Source: Grimontia marina (GTDB lineage: Bacteria > Pseudomonadota > Gammaproteobacteria > Enterobacterales > Vibrionaceae). Taken from it: a DNA stretch of 64,000 nt. How positions within the stretch are numbered: the stretch's first letter is position 1; every line of letters starts with the position of its first letter. Below are positions 51,266-61,727 of this stretch, piece by piece. The notes below the pieces were generated by a model. That model was not told the origin of the DNA, did not search any database, and saw only the letters and a list, made by a program, of their open reading frames with translations. The position numbers were made by a program, and so were the translations under genes. Location of the stretch: positions 29,887 through 93,886 of the forward strand of contig NZ_FIZY01000017.1 of the NCBI RefSeq assembly GCF_900060185.1. The letters are read 5' to 3'.

Positions 51266-53806
51266 TTAACTTTCCAGCGTGACGATATCGATACTTTGCG
51301 ATGCAAGTTCAGCAGGAATACGCTGACCACGAACAGTTTGATATTTCAAACTCTCATCCTGCGCTTCGCTATTAACGAAGTGTTTAAAACGCTTGAGTTT
51401 CTCAGGCGATTCAATCGTGGTTTTCCACTCACATTGATAGTTACCCAGGCTTGCCGCCATTTCTGCTTCCAGCTCTTCACCAATGTTGAGCTTGTCTTCG
51501 ATCACCACTTGACGCAGGTAGTCCAATCCTCCTTCGAGGTTTTCTAGCCAAACTGACGTGCGTTGCAAGCGGTCTGCGGTTCGGATGTAGAACATCAACA
51601 CGCGGTCGATGTATTTAATCAGGGTTTCGCTATCCAGATCTGATGCGAATAAATCAGCGTGACGCGGGCGCATACCACCATTGCCGCACACATAGAGGTT
51701 CCAGCCGTTTTCTGTCGCGATAATACCGATGTCTTTTGATTGCGCTTCCGCACACTCGCGGGTACACCCTGATACGGCGAACTTCAGCTTGTGCGGCGAT
51801 CTCAGGCCTTTGTAGCGGTTCTCGATATCAATCGCGAAGCCAACGCTGTCATCCACGCCGTAACGACACCAGGTAGAACCAACGCAGGATTTCACGGTAC
51901 GGACAGATTTCCCGTAGGCATGGCCGGTTTCGAAACCTGCATCGACCAGAATTCGCCAGATTTCAGGCAGTTCATGAAGTTGCGCACCGAAAAGGTCGAT
52001 ACGCTGACCACCGGTCACTTTGGTGTAAAGGTCAAACTGCTTAGCCACCTGACCAAGCACAATCAGTTTATCCGGCGTGATCTCACCACCAGCCACGCGC
52101 GGCACGACGGAATACGTCCCGTCTTTTTGCATGTTGCCAAGGTAGATGTCGTTGGTGTCCTGCAATCCCATGTGCTCTTCTTTCAACACATAGTCATTCC
52201 AGAAAGACGCCAGAATCGAACCGACAGCAGGCTTGCAGACGTCACAGCCCAGTCCTTCACCATGACTGTCTAACAGTTCGTCGAACGTTTTGATTTTCTT
52301 GATACGAACAATGTCAGCCAGTTCCTGGCGGGTGTAATGGAAGTGCTCACAAAGGTTGTTGTTTACCTCGTGGCCTAGTGCTGCCAGCTCTGCGTCCATC
52401 ACCTGCTTGGCAAGTGCTGAACAACCGCCACATCCGCTTGATGCTTTGGTTTCCGCCTTAAGATCTGCCATGTTGGTGCAACCCGCGACAACGGCTGCTT
52501 TGATGTCTGCTTTAGTGACGTCATAACAAGAACATATTTGTGCTTCATCAGGAAGGTTTGCAACACCAGCCGCGCCAGAGTCTGAGGAAGCCGCATCGTC
52601 AGACAGAAGCAACACTGAGGGGTATTCTGGCAATGGCATGTCGTTCAACATGGTTTGCAGCAGAGTTGGGTAACTTTCGGTATCCCCGATCAGCACAGCA
52701 CCCAGCAGCTTAGTACCGTCTTCAGAAACGATAATGCGCTTGTAGATTTGCTCCACGCTGTCGGCGTAAGTGTATGATTGCGCGCCAGGTGTGATGCCCT
52801 GAGCATCACCAATACTTGCCACATCAACACCCAGTAACTTGAGCTTGGTGCTCATATCAGCGCCTTTAAAAGCGGCTTCTTCACCGCAAATGTTGGCGAC
52901 GGCCACCTTGGCCATTTGATAGCCAGGTGCCACCAAACCAAAGATTTTGCCCTGCCACAGTGCACATTCGCCAATGGCGTAAACATCCTCTTCATTGGTC
53001 TGACACTGATCGTTAATCACAATCCCGCCACGCTCACCAATCTCAAGGCCAAACTCCCTCGCAAGCTCATCCTGCGGACGAATCCCTGCAGAGAAAACAA
53101 TCATGTCAATTTCAAGCTCGGCGCCGTCCGCAAACATTAGTTTGTAGCGTGAAGTGCTGCCTGCCTTAATGCATTTGGTGGCTTTTTCGGTGTGGACTTT
53201 AACGCCCAGAGATTCGATTTTCTCTTTGAGTAGTTCACCACCGCCCTCATCCAGCTGAACGGCCATCAATCTTGGCGCAAATTCCACTACATGGGTGTCA
53301 ACGCCCATACATTTCAGGGCATTTGCAGCTTCAAGCCCAAGCAAGCCGCCACCGATAACAACGCCTGACTCGCTATGCTTGCCAGAGGCTTCAATCGCTT
53401 CCAAATCTTCTATGGTGCGATAAACATGACAATGTGGCTGATCGTTACCTTCAATAGGTGGAACAAAAGGATAAGAGCCAGTAGCGACCACTAACTTGTC
53501 GTAAAAAACTTCTCTGCCTTTGTCTGTCACAACGCAGTGATTTTCAGCGCGAATAGCGGTGACCTTTTCATTCAGGAAGTAGTGAACACCTTTTTCGTCG
53601 TAGGCTTCATCACTGGTTAACATCAAATCATCAGCGGATTTCCCACTGAAATAGCCACTGAGCTGAACCCTGTCATAAGCCAGTCTTGGCTCTTCCGAGA
53701 AGGTCGTAATTTCAAAGGTGCCTTCAGCATTTTTGTCGCACAACTCCTCAATAAATCGGTGCCCAACCATGCCATTCCCGATGACAACGATGCGTTTCTT
53801 TTCCAT
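51266..53806 (-). CDS. nirB: Nitrite reductase (NADH) large subunit
   Basis: 846-aa cytoplasmic enzyme reducing nitrite to ammonia with NADH. N-terminal FAD/NAD domain (IVVIGNGMVGHRFIEELCDK, later VIGGGLLGLEAANALKCMGV), a BFD-type [2Fe-2S] module (CSCYDVTKADIK and GCGGCSALAKQ around residues 420-465), a second pair of cysteines (GLGCDVCKPAVG), ferredoxin-like domains, and the siroheme/[4Fe-4S] ligands in SCVGSTWCRYGVDDS and AVSGCTRECAEAQSKD. Full length. It follows cobA by 9 bases. Confidence 0.96.
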   Translation of the reverse strand: MEKKRIVVIGNGMVGHRFIEELCDKNAEGTFEITTFSEEPRLAYDRVQLSGYFSGKSADDLMLTSDEAYDEKGVHYFLNEKVTAIRAENHCVVTDKGREVFYDKLVVATGSYPFVPPIEGNDQPHCHVYRTIEDLEAIEASGKHSESGVVIGGGLLGLEAANALKCMGVDTHVVEFAPRLMAVQLDEGGGELLKEKIESLGVKVHTEKATKCIKAGSTSRYKLMFADGAELEIDMIVFSAGIRPQDELAREFGLEIGERGGIVINDQCQTNEEDVYAIGECALWQGKIFGLVAPGYQMAKVAVANICGEEAAFKGADMSTKLKLLGVDVASIGDAQGITPGAQSYTYADSVEQIYKRIIVSEDGTKLLGAVLIGDTESYPTLLQTMLNDMPLPEYPSVLLLSDDAASSDSGAAGVANLPDEAQICSCYDVTKADIKAAVVAGCTNMADLKAETKASSGCGGCSALAKQVMDAELAALGHEVNNNLCEHFHYTRQELADIVRIKKIKTFDELLDSHGEGLGCDVCKPAVGSILASFWNDYVLKEEHMGLQDTNDIYLGNMQKDGTYSVVPRVAGGEITPDKLIVLGQVAKQFDLYTKVTGGQRIDLFGAQLHELPEIWRILVDAGFETGHAYGKSVRTVKSCVGSTWCRYGVDDSVGFAIDIENRYKGLRSPHKLKFAVSGCTRECAEAQSKDIGIIATENGWNLYVCGNGGMRPRHADLFASDLDSETLIKYIDRVLMFYIRTADRLQRTSVWLENLEGGLDYLRQVVIEDKLNIGEELEAEMAASLGNYQCEWKTTIESPEKLKRFKHFVNSEAQDESLKYQTVRGQRIPAELASQSIDIVTLES

Positions 53807-53815
53807 TGTTATTCC

Positions 53816-54613
53816 CTATGCAGAAAGCTTCTCTAGCTGTGTTTCAGCCTGAGAGATAAACCAATTGAGCTCATCAGCCAGTGTGACGACCTCACCCACC
53901 ACAACAAGCGCAGGGGACTTGACGCCGTCTCCTTGAATGGTGGCTTCAATTGAATGCAAATCGGCGGTAAAAACCCGCTGCTGCGGCGTGCAGCCATTCT
54001 CAATAATGGCGACTGGCGTGCTGGTAGAAAGGCCATGCTGGCTCAGTGCCTGAGTAATTTGCCCTACCTTCGACAAGCCCATGTAAAACACCAGCGTGTG
54101 ATTCAGCGAGGCCAGCGCCTGCCAGTTGATGGAGAGCTCTTTTTCCGCATGAGCCGTGACGAAAGTTGCTCCTTGGGAAAGGCCCCGATGAGTCAGGGGG
54201 ATACCTGCGTAGCTGGTGCATCCAGACGCTGCGGTAATACCCGGAACAACTTCTACAGATATACCCTCGCGGTGCAGCTCTAACATCTCTTCACCACCGC
54301 GACCAAACACAAAGGAATCACCACCTTTTAAACGACAAATTCTCTTGCCGCGGCTGGCGAGTTCGATCAATAGCTGGTTGGTTTCACTCTGAGGAACGCT
54401 GTGCTTTCCTTTTGCTTTACCCACATACACCAGCTCGACGCCCTCTGGGATCAGTCCAATGATTTCTTTGCTCACCAGTCTGTCGTAAACCACCACATCA
54501 CTGTTTTCGATGCAGCGAAGTGCCTTGATAGTCAGCAAGTCCGGATCACCCGGTCCCGCCCCCACCAATGAGACGTGCCCTCGTTTGAAAGATGTAATTT
54601 TAACGGTGGACAT
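53816..54613 (-). CDS. cobA: Uroporphyrinogen-III C-methyltransferase
   Basis: 265-aa SUMT that makes precorrin-2 for siroheme, the cofactor of NirB. Motifs: GHVSLVGAGPGDPDLLTIKA, RICRLKGGDSFVFGRGGEE, VPGITAASGCTSYAGIPLTH. It is the SUMT half only, without the CysG-A oxidase/ferrochelatase part, so the last two siroheme steps must be supplied elsewhere. First gene of cobA-nirB-nirD-transporter-PP2C/kinase. Often named cobA or nasF in such operons. Confidence 0.93.
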   Translation of the reverse strand: MSTVKITSFKRGHVSLVGAGPGDPDLLTIKALRCIENSDVVVYDRLVSKEIIGLIPEGVELVYVGKAKGKHSVPQSETNQLLIELASRGKRICRLKGGDSFVFGRGGEEMLELHREGISVEVVPGITAASGCTSYAGIPLTHRGLSQGATFVTAHAEKELSINWQALASLNHTLVFYMGLSKVGQITQALSQHGLSTSTPVAIIENGCTPQQRVFTADLHSIEATIQGDGVKSPALVVVGEVVTLADELNWFISQAETQLEKLSA

Positions 54614-55014
54614 CCGTGCCCCTCATGTCGCGTGTTATTTATCTCGCTAGAGCAATTTGAATGCCATTCGGCAGATAAAGACTTAAAAACCCGACATAAA
54701 ACACTGTTTTTAATGGTGATATTTTTATCGATTGGCGAACAAGAGCCGGAGTAATAAACAAATCAGAAATAGAGAAATCGCTTCGAAATAGTGCAAGATA
54801 ACTTCTGGGATGCACTGTTATTGCGCAATTTATTGACAGAATTTATTTGGCACCATTTCAGTGAAAGATAATATTTGAAACTTTCCTCATACTTATTCAT
54901 TGGTTTTCATTAAATAAAAACTCAAATACACAAAATCATATTTAACAATGAGTAGTTGGCGTGAGAGTTGCTTTATTCCCCCCAATAGAGATAAGAGAAT
55001 CTCAGGGGAATAAA
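54614..55014. promoter_or_regulatory. Divergent promoter region of nasA and cobA-nirBD
   Basis: About 400 bp, AT-rich, no gene. It should hold both promoters; no clean sigma-54 or NarP/NarL site was recognised. TGGCAC at 54849 looks like half of a sigma-54 promoter but lacks the matching -12 element. The nasA leader hairpin is listed separately. Confidence 0.5.
54972..55014 (+). promoter_or_regulatory. Hairpin sequestering the nasA ribosome-binding site
   Basis: TTTATTCCCC (54972-54981) pairs perfectly over 10 bp with GGGGAATAAA (55005-55014), which contains the AGGGGA ribosome-binding sequence and ends at the base before the ATG. Inside is a second hairpin, GAGAT (54988-54992) with ATCTC (54999-55003), hexaloop AAGAGA. 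The fold would block translation start unless opened. ANTAR-protein sites use paired hexaloops of form A-N-N-G-N-N; this loop does not fit that exactly. Confidence 0.65.
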
Positions 55015-57726
55015 ATGACTAAAAATAATGATTCCAGTTGGATAAAGTCGACGTGTGCATATTGCGGAGTAGGCTGTGGCATTGAGGCCAAAGTACAAGC
55101 GAATGGAAAACTGGAAGTTCGTGGCGACGAAGAACATCCGGCAAATTTAGGAAAGCTTTGTTCAAAGGGCTTAAAGCTAGGGGAAACCGTCACTACTCAA
55201 GGGCGTATGCTCTCCCCCTCCGTTCACGGCGAAGATTGCTCATGGGATGACGCGCTCTCCCATGTCGCTTCCACCTTCAGCGATACCATCGCCAAGTACG
55301 GACAAGACTCGGTCGCTTTTTACGTGTCAGGACAGTTGCTGACCGAAGATTACTATGTCGTCAACAAGCTGATGAAAGGCTTTATCGGCAGCGCCAATAT
55401 CGATACCAATTCCAGACTGTGTATGGCTTCCTCTGTCGTCGGACACAAACGCGCATTCGGCGAAGATGTAGTACCTGGCAACTATGAAGATCTGGAACTT
55501 GCTAACCTTGTGATTCTCACGGGCTCAAACCTCGCATGGTGTCACCCGGTTTTGTATCAACGCCTTAAAGCCGCAAAAGCACGTCATGGCACTAAGGTCG
55601 TGGTCATCGACCCACGGGAAACAGCAAGTTGCGAAATTGCCGACCTTCACCTTCCCTTATTCCCGGGCTCTGACATTGCGTTGTTCAACGGCTTACTCGC
55701 CTATATGGCCAAGCGGAATCAGATTAACCAGCGATATGTCGATCAACATACCGAAGGCTTTAATGAAGCACTAGAGCTCGCCAAGCGTTTCTCAAACATC
55801 ACGTCTGTGTCTTTGGCTACTGGCCTCAAAACTGCCGATATTGAAATCTTCTACCAGTGGTTCCGCTCAACACCGAAGACAGTGACCGTGTATTCGCAGG
55901 GGGTCAATCAATCCACCAGCGGTACAGACAAGGTAAACAGCATTCTCAACTGCCATATAGCAACAGGTCGGGTTGGTCAGCCGGGTTCCACGCCGTTTTC
56001 CATCACTGGACAACCTAACGCCATGGGAGGCCGTGAGGTTGGCGGTCTGGCCAATACGCTGGCAGCACATATGGAATTTGGTCATCCAGAACAATCAGAA
56101 CTACTCAGTGAATTTTGGGATACCTCTAACCTTGCGACTAAGCCCGGCCTCAAAGCCATGGACATGTTCGAAGCGATTGAGACAGGAAAAATTAAGGCTC
56201 TTTGGGTGATGGCAACCAACCCAGCAGTCAGCCTCCCGGAAAGTAACCGGATTAATGCGATTCTCGCCAGTTGTTCCTATGTTGTCGTCTCTGATTGTGT
56301 TGAAAGCAATGACACCTTGAAGTACGCCCACGTTCGCCTTCCTGCACAAGGTTGGAGCGAGAAATCAGGTACTGTCACCAACTCCGAACGCCGGATTTCG
56401 CGCCAGCGTCGTTTGTTGCCTACCCCTGGTATGGGCAAGCCCGACTGGTGGATAGTCAGCGAAGTCGCAAAGAAAATGGGATTCGAACAGCAGTTCAGCT
56501 ACCGCTCGGAGCTGGACATCTTCAACGAGTACGTAGAACAGACCCGATTAGGAAATGAAGTCGGCGCATCAACCTCACGTGCCCTGACGCTGGAAAGCCT
56601 TTCAGGTATGACACCAGAAAGTTATCAATCTTTTGCACCTAGGCAATGGCCAGCAAAAGACGGTGTTTGCCCAGAACGTCTATTCAGCGACGGAAACTAT
56701 GCAACGCCGAATGGCAAAGGAAGATTTGTTGCCGTTGATTCCAAGCCACCCGCACTGCCTTTAAGCGAGCGCTACGGGCTTATATTGAATTCTGGTCGAA
56801 TTAGAGACCAATGGCATACCATGACCCGCTCCGGACTCTCTCCGTCGCTTTCAGAGAACGACAGCGTGCCTCAGCTTGAGATCCATCCCTTTGATGCAGC
56901 CGATCGGGGCATCAAGGAAGGAAATTTGGCAAAAGTCGTGAGTGCCATTGGAGAACAGATGTTCATTGCCAATGTCACTAGCAAGGTTTCCGTCGGGCAA
57001 TGCTATGCCCCTATTCATTGGACACATACCAACTGTTCAGATGGCAAGGTGTGTACCGTCATTCCTTCCAACACGGATCCATTCTCTGGCCAGCCTGAGT
57101 TCAAGGCGACGCCTGTTGAGGTGAAATCGGTTAAAACCTATCTTGATGCGCTGATCGTTTCTAAGTATCCATTGGATAAAACCAAGCTCAATGCTATTCC
57201 TGCTACCTTTTGGGTATCACAACAATGTGATAGCGGTGTCTTGTATTCACTCAAGCTAACCGCAAAAACATTGGAGTTGGAAGATTTGTTGGCTGCATTG
57301 ATGGATGATGAACAGCCTACTCTGGTCACTGCATCCAGTGGCGAGGCACTACGGGTAGTCTCTCTTAAGTCAGGAGAATTCGAACTTGCCGCAGCCATAT
57401 ATCCATCGTCGCTAGCCGGGTCTCAACCCGATATTTCCCAGTTAATTTCAGCGGAAGCAGAGCCTGAAATCATGCATGGTTTTCTTGCCGGCACGCTGAA
57501 AGCCAAATCACGAACCATCTGCACCTGTAAAAAGGTCACCAAAGCAGACATTGAGAATGCCATCGATAACAGTGGCGTTTGTTCTGTGAAATCGTTGGGT
57601 GAGATAACTGGTGCAGGAACCGGCTGCGGCTCCTGCGTGGCGGAACTGGAACAATTTACTGGGAACGCAAAGCCAATTTCAGTCTCGCCGTATGAGCGTC
57701 AGGTTGAAAGCGCATGCGGCAAGTAG
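55015..57726 (+). CDS. nasA: Assimilatory nitrate reductase catalytic subunit
   Basis: 903-aa molybdopterin oxidoreductase reducing nitrate to nitrite in the cytoplasm. N-terminal [4Fe-4S] ligands CAYCGVGCG and a fourth Cys in KLCSKGLKLG; Mo-bis-MGD domains with SRLCMASSVVGHKRAFGED (Cys as likely Mo ligand) and ITGQPNAMGGREVGGLANTL; the molydopterin dinucleotide-binding end (GRIRDQWHTMTRSG). At the C-terminus is a BFD-like [2Fe-2S] module (CTCKKVTKADIENAI, GTGCGSCVAELEQ), as in Klebsiella NasA. ATG 55015 is chosen; the frame from 54961 includes the leader hairpin and lacks its own site. No nasB-type electron-transfer subunit is seen. Confidence 0.94.
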   Translation: MTKNNDSSWIKSTCAYCGVGCGIEAKVQANGKLEVRGDEEHPANLGKLCSKGLKLGETVTTQGRMLSPSVHGEDCSWDDALSHVASTFSDTIAKYGQDSVAFYVSGQLLTEDYYVVNKLMKGFIGSANIDTNSRLCMASSVVGHKRAFGEDVVPGNYEDLELANLVILTGSNLAWCHPVLYQRLKAAKARHGTKVVVIDPRETASCEIADLHLPLFPGSDIALFNGLLAYMAKRNQINQRYVDQHTEGFNEALELAKRFSNITSVSLATGLKTADIEIFYQWFRSTPKTVTVYSQGVNQSTSGTDKVNSILNCHIATGRVGQPGSTPFSITGQPNAMGGREVGGLANTLAAHMEFGHPEQSELLSEFWDTSNLATKPGLKAMDMFEAIETGKIKALWVMATNPAVSLPESNRINAILASCSYVVVSDCVESNDTLKYAHVRLPAQGWSEKSGTVTNSERRISRQRRLLPTPGMGKPDWWIVSEVAKKMGFEQQFSYRSELDIFNEYVEQTRLGNEVGASTSRALTLESLSGMTPESYQSFAPRQWPAKDGVCPERLFSDGNYATPNGKGRFVAVDSKPPALPLSERYGLILNSGRIRDQWHTMTRSGLSPSLSENDSVPQLEIHPFDAADRGIKEGNLAKVVSAIGEQMFIANVTSKVSVGQCYAPIHWTHTNCSDGKVCTVIPSNTDPFSGQPEFKATPVEVKSVKTYLDALIVSKYPLDKTKLNAIPATFWVSQQCDSGVLYSLKLTAKTLELEDLLAALMDDEQPTLVTASSGEALRVVSLKSGEFELAAAIYPSSLAGSQPDISQLISAEAEPEIMHGFLAGTLKAKSRTICTCKKVTKADIENAIDNSGVCSVKSLGEITGAGTGCGSCVAELEQFTGNAKPISVSPYERQVESACGK

Positions 57727-57732
57727 TCGGGT

Positions 57733-58167
57733 TTACTTGGCAAACAGCTGGCCTTCAATATCTTTGAAGGCTTTGAATTCAAACGCGTTACCGGTTGGAT
57801 CAAGGAAAAACATCGTGGCCTGCTCACCAGGCTGGCCAACAAAACGGATGTAGGGCTCAATCACAAATTCAACGCCTTTGGATTTCAATCTATCTGCCAG
57901 TTGTTGCCAGTCTTCCATTTCCAGCACAACACCAATGTGCGGAACAGGCACTGACTTGGCATCAACAGCATTGTGATGAAGCTTGAGTGTGTTGTTTTCG
58001 CCAATGTTTGGATCATGATGAATCACCAGTTGGTGACCATAGAGATTGAAATCAACCCACTCATCGCTACTGCGCCCTTCTCCACAATTGAGGATATCCG
58101 CATAGAAACGTCGGGATTCTTCCAAGTGTCGCACTGGAATGGCGACATGAAATGGGGTTAATGCCAT
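57733..58167 (-). CDS. VOC-family (glyoxalase-like) protein
   Basis: 144-aa glyoxalase/bleomycin-resistance/dioxygenase-fold protein: [20 protein letters not shown] at the start, [28 protein letters not shown], and the C-terminal [17 protein letters not shown] with the metal-ligand Glu. Activity unknown. It converges on nasA, ending 6 bases beyond its stop, and has a good ribosome-binding site (AAGGAG). Confidence 0.87.
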   Translation of the reverse strand: MALTPFHVAIPVRHLEESRRFYADILNCGEGRSSDEWVDFNLYGHQLVIHHDPNIGENNTLKLHHNAVDAKSVPVPHIGVVLEMEDWQQLADRLKSKGVEFVIEPYIRFVGQPGEQATMFFLDPTGNAFEFKAFKDIEGQLFAK

Positions 58168-58252
58168 GACTTTCTCCTTGTCAAAGTATTGCTAGATAGC
58201 ATAGGCCATAGAAAAGATAGAGATTGCCTTAAGGCTCGGAATGGACACACAA

Positions 58253-58276
58253 AAAAAGCACCCGTAGGTGCTTTTT
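58253..58276 (-). terminator. Terminator of topA
   Basis: AAAAAGCACC (58253-58262) pairs with GGTGCTTTTT (58267-58276), 4-nt loop, T run on the minus strand, 18 bases past the topA stop. Confidence 0.87.
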
Positions 58277-58294
58277 CAATTTGGCGTGAAGACA

Positions 58295-60916
58295 TTACTT
58301 CTTCTTGCGTTTGTCAGTGATTTCCCACTTACCGTCGATAAACAGACCCGTCCAGCCAGAAGGCTTGCCGTCATCTTCGGTACGCACGTAGTTCTCTTTG
58401 CTCTTACGGCTAAAGCGAACCACTGCTTTGCGACCATCTGGATCTTCCGATGGTGCATCTGCCAGATATTTGAACTTCTCAGGCAGGCGTTCTTTGAAAC
58501 GTGCCAGTTCTTCAACCAATGGTGCACGGGTTTCGCGCGATTTCGGGAAGTTACTTGCCGCCAGGAACAGACCTGATGCACCGTCACGAAGCACAAAGTA
58601 CGCGTCTGAATTCTCACAAGGCAGTTCAGGGAAGTGAACTGGATCCTCCTTCGGTGGCGCGACTTCGCCGTTCTTCAGGATCTTACGGGTGTTCTTACAG
58701 GTTTCACTGGTGCAATCCATGTACTTACCGAAACGGCCATTTTTCAGCACCATGTCGGAACCACACTTGTCACACTCGACCACTGGGCCGTCGTAACCTT
58801 TCAGCTTGAACTCACCTTTCTCAACCACATAGCCATCACAGCTTGGGTTGTTACCACAAACGTGCAGCTTGCGGTCTTGGTCGATGAGGTAAGCATCCAT
58901 CGCCGTTTCACACTTCGGACAACGTTTCTTCGCACGCAGTGCTGCGGTTTCAACGTCTTCTTCAAGAACGTTAACGATGCCTTCTTCATCCATCAGGTTG
59001 ATGGTGGTTTTACAACGCTCTTTCGGCGGCAGTGCATAACCAGAACAACCCAGGAATACGCCAGTCGATGCAGTACGGATACCCATCTTACGGCCACAGG
59101 TTGGACAGTCGATGTCGGTCATCACGATGCTGTTAGGCTTCATGCCACCTTCACCTTCTTCCAGCTCTGCTTTTTCAAGATCGCCAGTGAAGTCTTTGAA
59201 GAAGTTGTTCAGAACGTTTTTCCAATCTTCTGAACCCATCGCGATTTGGTCGAGATGCTCTTCCATACGCGCAGTGAAATCGTAGTCCATCAGATCAGCA
59301 AAGCTGTCATCCAGACGGTCTGTCACAATCTCACCCATCTTCTCTGCGTAGAAACGACGCTGCTCTACACGCACATAACCACGATCCTGAATCGTAGAAA
59401 TGATCGCTGCATAAGTCGATGGACGGCCAATGCCACGCTTCTCAAGTTCTTTAACCAACGCAGCTTCTGTGTAGCGCGCAGGTGGCTTGGTGAAGTGTTG
59501 CTTCGGATCCACTTTTTCCAAAGACAGAATCTCGCCCACATCAACATGCGGCAGCGTGGTGTCTTCGTTTTTACCCATTGGACGTTGAACACGTGTCCAA
59601 CCATCAAAGCGCAAGGTACGGCCTTTTGCTTTCAGGGTAAATTCGCCTGCTTCCACAGTAATGGTGCTGGAGTCGTACTTCGCTGGCACCATCTGACAAG
59701 ACACAAACTGACGCCAAATCAGGTCATAAAGACGATGTGCGTCTGGGTCCATGCCCTGAAGATCATCAGCTTTCACATCCACGCTTGAAGGACGGATCGC
59801 TTCGTGCGCTTCCTGTGCATTACCTTTTGAGCCGTACACATTTGCTGATGATGGCAGATAGTTGTCACCATACTCTGAGCCAATGAAACTGCGCGCAGCT
59901 TCAACCGCTTCTTTACTCAGGTTGGTCGAGTCAGTACGCATGTAGGTGATGTAACCTGCTTCGTACAGACGCTGAGCCAGCATCATGGTCTTCTTAACAC
60001 CGAAGCCCATGCGGGTACTCGCCGCTTGTTGCAGCGTCGAGGTAATAAATGGTGCAGACGGCTTACTTGAGGTTGGACGGTCTTCACGGTCAACCACTTT
60101 GTAAGTCGCTTTCTGCAGCGCAGCCGTTGCTGCCATTGCCTGCTCTTCGTTCAGCGGTTTAAACGCTTCACGATTTTGCTGAGCGACAACCAGACGCAAC
60201 GCATTTTGGCTCGCCGTGGTGGTGTCAGTGTGAATGTCCCAGTATTCCATTGGAATAAAGGCTTTGATTTCGTGCTCACGCTCAACCAGCAGCTTCACAG
60301 CGACTGACTGAACACGGCCCGCAGACAAACCACGTGCGACTTTTTTCCAAAGCAGCGGAGATACCATAAAGCCCACAACACGGTCGAGGAAGCGACGTGC
60401 CTGCTGAGCATTCACGCCATCCATGTTCAGCTCGCCGGGCGCTTCGAACGCCTGCTGGATTGCGTTTTTGGTGATTTCGTTAAACACAACGCGCTTGAAG
60501 CGGCTTTCGTCACCGCCAATGATTTCCCGCAAGTGCCAGGCAATCGCCTCTCCCTCGCGGTCCAAATCCGTTGCGAGATAAACGTGGTCAGCTTTTTCTG
60601 CCAACGTTTTCAGTTCCTGCACGACTTTTTCTTTGCCCGGCAGGATTTGATAATTCGCTTTCCAGTTGCGGTATGGGTCAACACCCATTTTGTTGATCAG
60701 CGCGTTTTTATCTTTCTCTTTTTTGATGCGCTCTTTCTCTTCCGCACTCAACCCTTTGGTTGAAACTGGCGTTGCTTTCTTGCCGCCTTGCGCGGCACCG
60801 GTAGGCAGATCTCGGACATGACCTACGCTCGATTTAACGATGAAGTCTTTGCCCAGATATTTATTGATCGTTTTTGCCTTTGCCGGGGACTCCACGATAA
60901 CGAGAGATTTACCCAT
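58295..60916 (-). CDS. topA: DNA topoisomerase I
   Basis: 873-aa type IA topoisomerase that relaxes negative supercoils. TOPRIM start [33 protein letters not shown] acidic motif, active-site Tyr in [14 protein letters not shown], three C-terminal Cys4-type zinc ribbons ([29 protein letters not shown] and their partners) and a basic tail. Start at ATG 60916, which matches the E. coli N-terminus; the extension to 60946 is rejected. Length is close to the E. coli protein (865 aa). Confidence 0.97.
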   Translation of the reverse strand: MGKSLVIVESPAKAKTINKYLGKDFIVKSSVGHVRDLPTGAAQGGKKATPVSTKGLSAEEKERIKKEKDKNALINKMGVDPYRNWKANYQILPGKEKVVQELKTLAEKADHVYLATDLDREGEAIAWHLREIIGGDESRFKRVVFNEITKNAIQQAFEAPGELNMDGVNAQQARRFLDRVVGFMVSPLLWKKVARGLSAGRVQSVAVKLLVEREHEIKAFIPMEYWDIHTDTTTASQNALRLVVAQQNREAFKPLNEEQAMAATAALQKATYKVVDREDRPTSSKPSAPFITSTLQQAASTRMGFGVKKTMMLAQRLYEAGYITYMRTDSTNLSKEAVEAARSFIGSEYGDNYLPSSANVYGSKGNAQEAHEAIRPSSVDVKADDLQGMDPDAHRLYDLIWRQFVSCQMVPAKYDSSTITVEAGEFTLKAKGRTLRFDGWTRVQRPMGKNEDTTLPHVDVGEILSLEKVDPKQHFTKPPARYTEAALVKELEKRGIGRPSTYAAIISTIQDRGYVRVEQRRFYAEKMGEIVTDRLDDSFADLMDYDFTARMEEHLDQIAMGSEDWKNVLNNFFKDFTGDLEKAELEEGEGGMKPNSIVMTDIDCPTCGRKMGIRTASTGVFLGCSGYALPPKERCKTTINLMDEEGIVNVLEEDVETAALRAKKRCPKCETAMDAYLIDQDRKLHVCGNNPSCDGYVVEKGEFKLKGYDGPVVECDKCGSDMVLKNGRFGKYMDCTSETCKNTRKILKNGEVAPPKEDPVHFPELPCENSDAYFVLRDGASGLFLAASNFPKSRETRAPLVEELARFKERLPEKFKYLADAPSEDPDGRKAVVRFSRKSKENYVRTEDDGKPSGWTGLFIDGKWEITDKRKKK

Positions 60917-60946
60917 AGTGACCCAATACGCCCTCGCGTTTCTCAT

Positions 60947-61435
60947 TCATAAAATTCATTCAGATCGCAGGCAATCGATGAGCTTTCCAACTCCAGTGCC
61001 ATGCTGACGCTTTTTTTAATATTGAGCGACTCGATCCGAATATCAACCAGTTTCTATCTAATTTCCCCTGATTGGTCGCTGCTTCCCCAGTTGTTGTTCA
61101 TTTGTTAACAACAAGTCTGCACTATCAGGGAAATGTTGCCGTCTCACTTTTATTAGTCGAGGATATCTTAGACCGCTAGCCCTTTAGCGCCGCACTTTTA
61201 CCCTCTATTCGTCATTGCTAAGAAAGCATGACTGAAAGTGCAGACTAAAGCAGACAGGCGCGCTAATCATTACCATTGACCGAAGCATCTTTACCATTTC
61301 ACATCGAATTTTTCTGGCTTGGCTCACAATAAGTAGCGGAAGCCGCAAAATAATGAGGCTTTGTTCAAACCTACTGTTTTTTCCTTTCCCGACGCTATAA
61401 TGCCCCTTCATTTCACTACCCGAATCGAGAAGAGA
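60947..61435. other. Intergenic region between topA and yciN
   Basis: Nearly 490 bp without a supported gene. It holds nested inverted repeats: ATTTCCCCTGAT (61061-61072) with ATCAGGGAAAT (61124-61134, one bulge) enclosing TTGTTGTT (61091-61098) and AACAACAA (61107-61114). Both promoters must be here. A 68-codon minus-strand frame at 61205-61411 has no family resemblance and is not called. Confidence 0.5.
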
Positions 61436-61681
61436 ATGGCTGAGAAAACACCTATCAGCGCTGACGATTTACTGAAAATCGCAAACGAAATGATCCGTGA
61501 GCATGATGCTTACATCGAAGGCATGAACACTGACTCTGTCGAAGAAAAAGCCGGTGTCATGGTCTTCAAAGGGGAGTATTTTTTAGACGACAACGGACTG
61601 CCTACCCCTAAAACCACTGCCGTATTTAATATGTTTAAGTACCTGGCACACCAGTTATCAAAGCAATATACGATCCTGTAG
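61436..61681 (+). CDS. yciN: YciN family protein (DUF2498)
   Basis: 81-aa small protein matching E. coli YciN along its whole length: ISADDLLKIANEMIREHDAY, GVMVFKGEYFLDDNGLPTPK, TAVFNMFKYLAHQLSKQYTI. It is also next to topA in E. coli, which supports orthology. Function unknown. The start is ATG 61436 behind GAGAAGAG; the frame from 61361 is rejected. Confidence 0.92.
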   Translation: MAEKTPISADDLLKIANEMIREHDAYIEGMNTDSVEEKAGVMVFKGEYFLDDNGLPTPKTTAVFNMFKYLAHQLSKQYTIL

Positions 61682-61691
61682 TACTCAAAGC

Positions 61692-61727
61692 AAAAGAGCC
61701 TGAATTCTTCAGACTCTTTTCTTTTTT
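61692..61727 (+). terminator. Terminator of yciN
   Basis: AAAAGAG plus CTGAA pair with TTCAG plus CTCTTTT around one mismatch; CTTTTTTC follows. Confidence 0.75.

Noticed and set aside
54849..54866. Possible sigma-54 promoter TGGCAC before nasA
   Set aside because: The -24 half is good but the -12 half reads CAGTG, not TTGCA.
54988..55003. ANTAR (NasR/NasT) target hexaloop in the nasA leader
   Set aside because: The loop is six bases (AAGAGA) but lacks G at position 4, and only one such loop is present; the usual target has two.
21412..61128. Shared 12-mer CTGCACTATCAG at 21412 and 61117
   Set aside because: Many 12-base repeats are expected by chance in 64 kb, and flanking sequence does not match.
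61205..61411. 68-codon minus-strand frame upstream of yciN
   Set aside because: No ribosome-binding site, no family pattern, and it overlaps the probable yciN promoter.
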